Below, piece after piece: positions 51,052 to 58,024 of a DNA stretch of 64,000 nt. The notes under the pieces were generated by a model that was given only the letters and a program-made list of their open reading frames with translations, did not search any database and was not told the origin of the DNA. Made by a program: the position numbers and the translations under genes. Source of the DNA: Avichristensenella sp031549105 (GTDB lineage Bacteria; Bacillota; Clostridia; Christensenellales; Aristaeellaceae). The stretch spans positions 1 to 64,000 of the forward strand of contig JAVBQK010000069.1 of assembly GCA_031549105.1 (NCBI GenBank). Direction: 5' to 3'. Each line of letters opens with the position of its first letter. The stretch's first letter is position 1.

Positions 51052-53684
51052 GGCGCTTTCATTTCCTCCATCCGTTTCATTAGCGAGGAGAGCATCTGCT
51101 TGCTGCTCTCAAGCTTGTCGCGCGTCTGTTTCACCAGCGCCTCCGGGGCCTTGGCGATGTAGCTCGCGTTGCCCAGCATGCCTTCCGCACGCTGTATTTC
51201 GCCGCGCACAGTGGCAATCTCCTTCTCCAGTCGCGCGATTTCCTTCGCCGTGTCCACTAGGTCGCCCAGCGGGATCAGAATCTCCGCCGCGGGGCACACG
51301 GTCGCGATCGTCTTTTCGGTGGGCTGTGCGCCTTCGGAGAGCATTTCCACCGCGCTCGCGCCGCACAGGCGCCTGAACGCGTCCTCCGATGCGGCGAGCG
51401 CTTCCGCCCACGCGGGCGTCGCCGCGCGCATCATCAGGCGCAGGCGGCGGCCGGGTTCCACCTTCATCTCGGCCCGGATGCCGCGCACCGCGCGGATCGC
51501 CTCGATCACGCCCTCCACCGCCAGGGACTCGGATGGGAACTCCAGCGCCGGATCTCCGAGCGGCCAGTCGGCCAGCATGATCGTTTCAGATGCGCCCGGC
51601 AGCTGCTGCCAGATCGACTCGGTGAGGAACGGCATGAACGGGTGCAGGAGCCTGAGCAAGCCCTTGAGGCTGTGCAGCAGCACGGCCTGCGCGGTCTTCT
51701 TCGCCGCAGGCGCATCGCCCATCAGGCGCGGCTTCGCCCACTCGATATACCAATCGCAGAACTCGCCCCACGCAAAGTCGTAAATGCGCTGCGCTGCCAA
51801 GCCCAGGTCGCAATCCTGAAGGTGCGCGGTCATGTCGCGGCTGCAATCCGAGAGGCGCGTCAGAATCCATTTGTCGCACAGCTCCAGCTGTTTGCCGGAA
51901 AGGGATTCGTCGCCTTCCAGGTTCATCAGCACGAAGCGGCTGGCGTTGTACACCTTGTTGGCGAAGTTGCGGGCCGCTTCCACCTTCTCGGTGCCGAAAC
52001 TCATGTCGTTGCCCGGGGCCACGCCAAACACCAGCGCGAAGCGAAGCGCGTCCGCGCCGTACTCGTCGATGATCTCCTGCGGGTCGATGCCGTTATCCAG
52101 CGACTTGGACATCTTGCGGCCCTGCGCGTCGCGCACCAGACCGTGAATCAGCACGGTATCAAACGGCGTCTCGCCCATCTGCTTCAGGCCCGAGAAGATC
52201 ATCCGCGCCACCCAGAAGAAGATGATATCGTACCCCGTCACCAGCGTGGACGTGGGGTAGAAATAGCGCAGGTCCTCGGTGTCATCCGGCCAGCCGAGCG
52301 TAGAGAACGGCCACAGCGCGGAGGAGAACCAGGTATCCAGCACGTCCTCGTCCTGGCGCATCGGCGCGCCGCACTTGGGGCAGGCGGCGGGCGCTTCCCG
52401 CGCCACGATCATTTCGCCGCACGCGTCGCAGTGGTACGCAGGAATGCGGTGTCCCCACCACAGCTGGCGGGAGATGCACCAGTCGCGAATGTTCTCCATC
52501 CAGTTGAGGTACGTCTTCTCAAAGCGCGGCGGCACGAACTGGGTCTTGCCGCCCGTCACGGCCTCAATGGCCGGTTCGGCCAGCGGGGCCATCTTCACGA
52601 ACCATTGGCGGGACGCCAGCGGCTCTACGGTCTTATGGCAGCGGTAGCAGGTGCCCACGTTGTGCGTGTACGGCTCCACCTTCACGAGGAGTCCAGATTC
52701 CTCCAACGCCTTCACCACAAGCTTCCGGCACTCCAGCGCGGGCAGGCCCGCAAACGGCCCGGCGTTTTCGTTCATCGTGCCGTCGTCGTGCATCACGCGG
52801 ATCAGCTCCAGGTTATGGCGCTGCGCCACCTCGAAGTCATTGGGGTCGTGCGCCGGAGTCATCTTCACCGCGCCGGTGCCGAATTCCTTATCCACATAGG
52901 CGTCAAACACCACCGGAATCGCACGGTTCAAAATGGGCAGGATCACGCGCTTTCCGCGCAGCGCGAAGTAGCGTTCGTCCTCCGGGTGCACGGCCACGCC
53001 GGTGTCGCCGAGCATCGTCTCGGGCCGCGTCGTCGCCACGGTCACGCCCTCTGAGCCATCCTCGCCCGGGTAGCGGATGTGCCACAGGTGCGAGTGCTGC
53101 TCCTCGTACTCCACCTCAATATCGGAAAGCGTGGTGCCGCACGCCGGACACCAGTTGATGATGCGCTCGCCCCGGTAGATCAGGCCCTCATCGTACAGGC
53201 GCACGAACACCTCGGTCACAGCGTGGGAGAGGCCTTCGTCCATGGTGAAGCGCTCGCGGCTCCAGTCGCAGCTGGCGCCCAGGCGGCGGAACTGCGTCAC
53301 GATGCGGCCGCCATACGTCTCGCGCCAAGCCCAGGCTCGCTTGAGAAACTCTTCGCGGCCAATCTCCTGCTTGGTGAGACCCTCCTGCGCCATCGCGGCC
53401 ACAATGCGCGCCTCGGTGGCGATGGCGGCGTGGTCGGTGCCGGGCAGCCAGAGCGTGGGATCGCCAAGCATGCGGTGGAAACGCGTGAGGATGTCCTGCA
53501 TCGTGCCATCCATCGCATGGCCCATGTGCAGCTGGCCGGTGATGTTGGGCGGCGGCATCACGATGGTGAAGGGCTTCTTGCCCGGCACGCGGTGCGCCTT
53601 GAAGTAGCCTTTTTCTTCCCAACCAGCGTACATCTCGGCCTCAATCTGCTGGGGCTGATAGGTCTTCGGCATTTCTTTTTCCAC
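51048..53684 (-). CDS. valS: Valyl-tRNA synthetase
   Basis: Class I synthetase of 878 aa. The HIGH motif appears as PPNITGQLHMGHA and the KMSKS loop as GRKMSKSLDNGIDP. The editing domain lies at about residues 190-340 with TTRPETMLGDTGVAVHP. An anticodon-binding domain and a C-terminal coiled coil (LVDTAKEIARLEKEIATVRGEI) follow. The start is GTG at 53684 with GGAGGG seven bases before; an ATG lies 12 bases inside. A valine T-box leader precedes it, and ppa is coupled downstream. Confidence 0.97.
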   Translation of the reverse strand: MEKEMPKTYQPQQIEAEMYAGWEEKGYFKAHRVPGKKPFTIVMPPPNITGQLHMGHAMDGTMQDILTRFHRMLGDPTLWLPGTDHAAIATEARIVAAMAQEGLTKQEIGREEFLKRAWAWRETYGGRIVTQFRRLGASCDWSRERFTMDEGLSHAVTEVFVRLYDEGLIYRGERIINWCPACGTTLSDIEVEYEEQHSHLWHIRYPGEDGSEGVTVATTRPETMLGDTGVAVHPEDERYFALRGKRVILPILNRAIPVVFDAYVDKEFGTGAVKMTPAHDPNDFEVAQRHNLELIRVMHDDGTMNENAGPFAGLPALECRKLVVKALEESGLLVKVEPYTHNVGTCYRCHKTVEPLASRQWFVKMAPLAEPAIEAVTGGKTQFVPPRFEKTYLNWMENIRDWCISRQLWWGHRIPAYHCDACGEMIVAREAPAACPKCGAPMRQDEDVLDTWFSSALWPFSTLGWPDDTEDLRYFYPTSTLVTGYDIIFFWVARMIFSGLKQMGETPFDTVLIHGLVRDAQGRKMSKSLDNGIDPQEIIDEYGADALRFALVFGVAPGNDMSFGTEKVEAARNFANKVYNASRFVLMNLEGDESLSGKQLELCDKWILTRLSDCSRDMTAHLQDCDLGLAAQRIYDFAWGEFCDWYIEWAKPRLMGDAPAAKKTAQAVLLHSLKGLLRLLHPFMPFLTESIWQQLPGASETIMLADWPLGDPALEFPSESLAVEGVIEAIRAVRGIRAEMKVEPGRRLRLMMRAATPAWAEALAASEDAFRRLCGASAVEMLSEGAQPTEKTIATVCPAAEILIPLGDLVDTAKEIARLEKEIATVRGEIQRAEGMLGNASYIAKAPEALVKQTRDKLESSKQMLSSLMKRMEEMKAP

Positions 53685-53705
53685 GATAATCCCTCCTGCT
53701 AGATG

Positions 53706-53956
53706 GTGGCAAAAAGCCGCATCATCCCATAAAAGGACGGATGCGGCTCCGTGGTACCACCTTTTTTCCCGGCGTGTTCACCGGCTCATACCGCGATAAC
53801 GCGCGGACGCGCACAGGCTGGCGGAGCGACGCTCCCTCACCCATGACCCTCCGAAGCGACCTTCCGCACCGTCCTGCCCAGGCGTCCTTACAGCCGGTGA
53901 GACGCCCTCTCTGATGGCAACCTGCGCGTACTCCTCTTCTTCCACGGGAATTATGA
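53706..53956 (-). promoter_or_regulatory. T-box leader of valS
   Basis: Leader RNA of about 250 bases that senses uncharged tRNA-Val. The T-box core GGTGGTACCACGG lies at 53761-53749, preceded by a purine-rich run. Stem I starts with a GAGGAGTACGCG...CAGAGAGG pattern. Within the specifier region GAAGGTCGCTTC the triplet at 53860-53858 reads GTC, a Val codon, which fits the downstream gene. The leader ends in a terminator stem AGCCGCATC/GATGCGGCT at 53748-53711 with a following T run. Assignment of the exact specifier bases is by pattern only. Confidence 0.92.
53711..53748 (-). terminator. T-box-controlled terminator before valS
   Basis: Perfect 9-bp stem AGCCGCATC/GATGCGGCT on the minus strand followed by five T residues. 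It competes with the T-box antiterminator. Confidence 0.88.
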
Positions 53957-53962
53957 TATCAC

Positions 53963-53991
53963 ATCATACGCGATGAAAGTCCAAAAGTCAA
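53963..53991 (-). promoter_or_regulatory. Promoter of the valS-ppa operon
   Basis: On the minus strand TTGACT (53991-53986) and TATGAT (53968-53963) with a 17-base spacer. It lies directly upstream of the T-box leader and is divergent from the rplS promoter. Confidence 0.8.
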
Positions 53992-54004
53992 CGGAAATTT
54001 GTGC

Positions 54005-54034
54005 TTGCATCCGCACGCCCGTCTATGGTATACT
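54005..54034 (+). promoter_or_regulatory. Promoter of rplS
   Basis: TTGCAT at 54005-54010 and TATACT at 54029-54034 with an 18-base spacer, about 90 bases before the rplS start. Confidence 0.7.
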
Positions 54035-54122
54035 ACACGTCGCGATTGAAAACGGACGGTCCGCTGCCGGCAACGCCAATAAGCCCCGCATGAACGTCTA
54101 TGAGGAAAGGAGGACATTCCCA

Positions 54123-54473
54123 ATGAATGAAATCATCCGCTCCCTGGAGCGCGAGCAGCTTCGCAGCGACATCCCGGACTTCCGCGTCGGTGACACCGTG
54201 CGCGTGTTCGTGAAGGTTGTCGAAGGCAGCCGCGAGCGTCTGCAGGCCTTTGAAGGCGCGGTTATCGCCCGCCGTAATGGCAGCGTCCGCGAGACGTTCA
54301 CCGTGCGCCGCGTTTCCTACGGCATCGGCGTGGAACGTACGTTCCCGCTGCATAGCCCGCGCGTGGACCGCATCGAGATCATGCGCCGCGGTAAGGTCCG
54401 CAGGGCCAAGCTGTACTACCTGCGTGAGCTGTCCGGCAAGGCCGCAAAGATCAAAGAGGCCCGCTACCGCTAA
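54123..54473 (+). CDS. rplS: 50S ribosomal protein L19
   Basis: Large-subunit protein of 116 aa, a typical L19. IPDFRVGDTVRVFVKVVEGSRERLQAFEG and GVERTFPLHSPRVDRIEIMRRGKVRRAKLYYLREL match the family throughout. The start at 54123 follows GGAGG; the longer frame upstream is not coding. The downstream neighbour is rbgA, a common pair in Firmicutes since RbgA acts in 50S assembly. Confidence 0.97.
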   Translation: MNEIIRSLEREQLRSDIPDFRVGDTVRVFVKVVEGSRERLQAFEGAVIARRNGSVRETFTVRRVSYGIGVERTFPLHSPRVDRIEIMRRGKVRRAKLYYLRELSGKAAKIKEARYR

Positions 54474-54487
54474 ACGTATTTTTCCGC

Positions 54488-54518
54488 AAGGCCCGCATGC
54501 GTGCGGGCCTTGTTCGTT
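54488..54518 (+). terminator. Hairpin between rplS and rbgA
   Basis: AAGGCCCGCA and TGCGGGCCTT form a perfect 10-bp stem with a TGCG loop (54488-54511), followed by a weak T-rich run (GTTCGTT). It probably lowers, rather than stops, transcription into rbgA. Confidence 0.65.
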
Positions 54519-54539
54519 AATGTAAGTAAGGAGACCCTC

Positions 54540-55382
54540 ATGCAAATCCAATGGTACCCCGGCCACATGGCCAAAGCAAAGCGCCTTTTGCAGGACCAGC
54601 TAAAGCGCGTGGACGCGGTGATCGAGCTGTGCGACGCGAGGCTGCCCTTCTCCAGCCGCAACCCGGACCTGATCGGCATGACGCAGGGCAAAGACCGCCT
54701 GCTGGTGCTGAACAAGGCCGACCTGGCCGCGGAATCCGTGACCAAGCGCTGGGTCGCCGCGTTCGCGGAGCGTGGCCAGGAGGCGTTCGCGTTCAACGCC
54801 GCGCGCGGAAACGCGCAGGAGGCGCTGCGCCGCATTGAACAGCTGACCGCCGAAAAGGTCGCCCGCCACGCCGAGCGAGGCATCCGCAAGACGGTGCGCG
54901 CAATGGTTGTGGGGGTGCCGAACGTGGGCAAGTCCACATTCATCAACCGGCTGAACGGCACGCCGGTGGCGATCACCGGCGACAGGCCGGGCGTCACCCG
55001 CGCCAACCGCTGGGTACGCGTAGGCCCATACCTGGAGCTGCTGGATACGCCGGGCCTGCTCTGGCCGCGCCTGGACGATAAGAATGCCGCCCGCCGCCTG
55101 GCTTGGCTGGGCACGATAAGGGATGAAATCCTGGACGGCGAGGACCTGGCGATATCGCTGCTGGAAGCGCTGCTAATTGTCCGCCCGCAGGCCGTGCTGG
55201 AGCGCTACAAGCTGACCGACGCCCAGCTCACCGGCCCAGCGCTGCTGGAAGCGGTGTGCAAGGGACGCGGCTTTCTGCTCTCCGGCGGGCGCCCCAACAC
55301 CGAGCGCGCATCGGCGATTGTGCTGGACGAGTTCCGCGCGGGCCGTCTGGGCAGAATCACACTGGAAGAAACGCCGAAATAG
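54540..55382 (+). CDS. rbgA: Ribosome biogenesis GTPase YlqF/RbgA
   Basis: Circularly permuted GTPase of 280 aa needed for late 50S assembly. The N terminus IQWYPGHMAKAKRLL is diagnostic. The G4 motif NKAD comes before G1 (GVPNVGKSTFINRL) and G3 (DTPG), the permuted order. The C-terminal RNA-binding helical domain is present. AAGGAG lies six bases before the ATG. It ends with TAG. Confidence 0.95.
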   Translation: MQIQWYPGHMAKAKRLLQDQLKRVDAVIELCDARLPFSSRNPDLIGMTQGKDRLLVLNKADLAAESVTKRWVAAFAERGQEAFAFNAARGNAQEALRRIEQLTAEKVARHAERGIRKTVRAMVVGVPNVGKSTFINRLNGTPVAITGDRPGVTRANRWVRVGPYLELLDTPGLLWPRLDDKNAARRLAWLGTIRDEILDGEDLAISLLEALLIVRPQAVLERYKLTDAQLTGPALLEAVCKGRGFLLSGGRPNTERASAIVLDEFRAGRLGRITLEETPK

Positions 55383-55393
55383 AGGTAGAGCTG

Positions 55394-55762
55394 ATGGTCA
55401 CATCAATTTTAGGCATCGCACTGGACTGCAGGAATGCGGACGCATTGGCGGACTTTTACGTCGCGCTGCTGGGGTGGAAAAAGACGCTCTCCGGAGACGG
55501 CTGGGCGGGCATCCATTCACCCAGCGGACTGGTGCTGGCATTCCAGACGGTTGAAGAATACATCCCACCCGTCTGGCCCTGGAAAGAAGGCGAGCAGCAG
55601 CAGATGGCGCATATCGACTTCAAGGTGGATAATCTCGCGGAGGCCGTAGAGCACGCGCTGTGTTGCGGGGCCACAAAATCCGATGTGCAGTACTTCGAAA
55701 CCTCCACGGTCATGTTCGACCCGGAAGGCCACCCGTTCTGCCTGTCCACAGTATCACAATAA
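55394..55762 (+). CDS. VOC/glyoxalase-fold protein
   Basis: Small protein of 122 aa of the vicinal oxygen chelate superfamily. It has two beta-alpha-beta-beta-beta modules: LGIALDCRNADALADFYVALLGW and MAHIDFKVDNLAEAVEHALCCGA. The end FDPEGHPFCLS is typical. Family members are dioxygenases, isomerases or resistance proteins; nothing here picks one. It starts 11 bases after rbgA, with GAGGT upstream, so it may be the last gene of that operon. Confidence 0.75.
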   Translation: MVTSILGIALDCRNADALADFYVALLGWKKTLSGDGWAGIHSPSGLVLAFQTVEEYIPPVWPWKEGEQQQMAHIDFKVDNLAEAVEHALCCGATKSDVQYFETSTVMFDPEGHPFCLSTVSQ

Positions 55763-55774
55763 CCCTACCCCCGC

Positions 55775-55885
55775 GCGTGAGCGCAAAATGGGTTTGGAAA
55801 GGGCAAAGCCCTTCCCGGGATCCCCAAGGGCCGCGCCCTTGGGCCGCCGGAGGCCGTCCTCCTCCCCCGTTCTTCCCTCTCTCTA
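55775..55885. repeat. Mosaic intergenic repeat cluster, copy 11
   Basis: GGAAAGGGC-AAA-GCCCTTCC is followed by CCCAAGGGC-CGC-GCCCTTGGG. It lies between the VOC gene and the convergent holin-like gene. Confidence 0.75.
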
Positions 55886-55908
55886 AGTACCCCCTGCCGT
55901 CAGCCCGC

Positions 55909-56337
55909 TTATGGCGGGCTGCTTTGCTTTTGGTTGTGCAGTCCCGATTCGTTTTTTTCCCCGCCACGGAAAACCTTGTCATACAGCGTCATCGCCCCCA
56001 ACGCGACCATGGTGGCGTTGATCGCCGCCAGCAGAATATCTGATGTGCTCAGCTTCCCATTGGTGTAATACTGCGCAAGCAGCAGCACGCCCAGCGACAC
56101 CGCATAGGCGAGGTACTGCGTGCGTATTTTGATCAACCGGTCCACCAGCCCTTTTCCGAGCTGTACGATGAGCACCACCAGCGCCACCGCACCGGAAAAC
56201 GTGTTGATCGATCCCCAGGTGAACAAGTTCCCCTGAAAGCCCGACAGCGGCGTGATGACACTCGCGGCCTGGGCAGCAGCTTCCGTCGCCGAAGCGTCGA
56301 TCGTCTCCGCAAGGGCGGCAAGCGCAATAAGCATCAT
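55909..56337 (-). CDS. Holin-like membrane protein
   Basis: Protein of 142 aa with three hydrophobic helices (FSGAVALVVLIVQLGKGLVDRL, YLAYAVSLGVLLLAQYYT, ILLAAINATMVALGAMTLYDKV) and a hydrophilic C terminus. The pattern matches phage holins common in gut Firmicutes. GGGAG precedes the ATG pair at 56337. It is on the opposite strand to the tail and lysin genes, which is odd for a lysis cassette. Assignment as holin rests on topology, size and context. Confidence 0.6.
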   Translation of the reverse strand: MMLIALAALAETIDASATEAAAQAASVITPLSGFQGNLFTWGSINTFSGAVALVVLIVQLGKGLVDRLIKIRTQYLAYAVSLGVLLLAQYYTNGKLSTSDILLAAINATMVALGAMTLYDKVFRGGEKNESGLHNQKQSSPP

Positions 56338-56481
56338 GTGTGTCTCCCTTCCGGCTCTGACCCTCTATCAATGTATGCAGATGCCCCTGCACCTGTCAAA
56401 CGACTACCCATTCACTGACTTGAAACTCCCAATTTCGCCCACACATTCTAGGCTTACCAAGGAAAAAAAGGGGGAATTAAC

Positions 56482-57990
56482 ATGGGCGCGGAGTACGCGA
56501 CCACACATCAGTATGAGCCGCTGCGCACGCCTGCCGACTGGACCGGGGACGAGCGGCGGTTGATTGTGCAGCTGACAGAGATTTTTGATGACCTGTACCG
56601 GCGGTTTAACCGCCTGCGGTTTGAGGACCTGGGCACGGCTGTCCGGAACCGAATCGAGGATAGTGAGTACAACCTATCGGAGGTGCGGCAGACGGCGACG
56701 GCGCTGACGGCGCAGGTATCCTCGCTGGATGGCGGGGTATCACAGCTGCAGCTGACGACTGCAGGGCTTTCCGCCGCGGTGGCGGGCAACCGCCTTGCCT
56801 TCACTGCGAACGGCCTGGAGATCAGGAACGCGGCGGGCGTGACGGTCTTCCAGCAGGATGCGGGCGTTGGCAATCTGATGATCACCGGCAACATCGCCGC
56901 CACCAGCGGCACCATCGGCGGGTTCACCATCGAGGCCAACTCGCTGCACAACGGCACAAGCATCATGCTCGGCGCGGACGGGTTCGTCCGGCTGGGCGGG
57001 CTGACCATTACCGACAACCCGGAGCTGGGGCCTGTGCTGCAGGCGGATGGTGCGCTGACACTACGGGTGGGCGAAGCAAACTACCTGCTGCTGACCGATG
57101 CCGGGATCGCTGCGCTCTACCCGCTGACGGCGGCGTTCGGGCTGTACGTTGACCCTAACGATATCACCAGCAACCCGCCCAACGCGTACATTGACCCGGC
57201 AACCGGCAAGGTGTGCCGTTCCACCAGCACGGCGTCCTCCGGGTCACTGGCCGGAACCATCGCACTATCCAAAACCAGCCTGGTGGCCGGGGCTTCGCTG
57301 ACGATCACCGCAGCAGCCAGCGGCGGTACCGAGCCGTACACCTATGCCATCGCCGTATCCATCGATGACGGCGAGTACACCGCCATATCCGGCAGCAGCG
57401 CATTGCGGACCTACACGCCCGCGCAGGCCGGAAACTACCGCTTCCGCCTGACGGTGAGCGATGCGGCGGGCAACCAAGATATCTCCTACAGCGGCACTGT
57501 AGCCGTTACGGCCGCCACCGATCCGCTCAGCATCACGGTGAGCGCCAACAAGTCAACCCTGACGGGGTCGGGCAGTGTGACCTGGACCGCCACCGCGACG
57601 GGCGGCAGCGGGTCGTACAGCTATGCCTTCACCATCTACAAAGGCAGTGAGATCTATAAAACCGGAACGAGCCGAACCCTGACGCTGACGCTCACCGAGG
57701 CAGGCGTCTATACCGCGACGGCTCAGGTGACCGATACCGCGCTGGCTACCGTAAAACAGGTATCCGGCGGCAAGGTGACGGTGATCGCCTTTGTCAATTA
57801 CGCCATCACCACAGAAGCAAGCGTGGTCATGCGCAGCGGTCCGGGCACCAGCTATGGCACGGTGGTGACCATTTCAAACAGAGGTACCTACCTGATCATC
57901 ACCGGTGATGCGGTCAGTAGCTATTACCCTGTACAGTGGAATAGCTACATAGGCTATATCCCCACCAACCGCCTGACCATCGTCACCTGA
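56482..57990 (+). CDS. Phage tail-type structural protein with Ig-like and SH3 domains
   Basis: Protein of 502 aa. The N-terminal region (DWTGDERRLIVQLTEIFDDLYRRFNRLR) resembles the start of phage minor structural/tail-tip proteins. A coiled-coil region follows (NLSEVRQTATALTAQVSSLDGG). The section with MITGNIAATSGTIGGFTIEANSL is beta-helical in style. Two Ig-like domains with proline/glycine-rich turns (about residues 250-340 and 345-430) follow, then a C-terminal SH3 fold (VVMRSGPGTSYGTVV...). A fibre gene follows 34 bases later. It is not preceded by any head or tail-tube gene. Confidence 0.65.
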   Translation: MGAEYATTHQYEPLRTPADWTGDERRLIVQLTEIFDDLYRRFNRLRFEDLGTAVRNRIEDSEYNLSEVRQTATALTAQVSSLDGGVSQLQLTTAGLSAAVAGNRLAFTANGLEIRNAAGVTVFQQDAGVGNLMITGNIAATSGTIGGFTIEANSLHNGTSIMLGADGFVRLGGLTITDNPELGPVLQADGALTLRVGEANYLLLTDAGIAALYPLTAAFGLYVDPNDITSNPPNAYIDPATGKVCRSTSTASSGSLAGTIALSKTSLVAGASLTITAAASGGTEPYTYAIAVSIDDGEYTAISGSSALRTYTPAQAGNYRFRLTVSDAAGNQDISYSGTVAVTAATDPLSITVSANKSTLTGSGSVTWTATATGGSGSYSYAFTIYKGSEIYKTGTSRTLTLTLTEAGVYTATAQVTDTALATVKQVSGGKVTVIAFVNYAITTEASVVMRSGPGTSYGTVVTISNRGTYLIITGDAVSSYYPVQWNSYIGYIPTNRLTIVT

Positions 57991-58024
57991 CGGCCATCTA
58001 TGAAGAAGAGAGGGAAACACAGAA

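Noticed and set aside
51642..53054. A 470-codon plus-strand frame.
   Set aside because: Antisense to valS; no motif, no start site.
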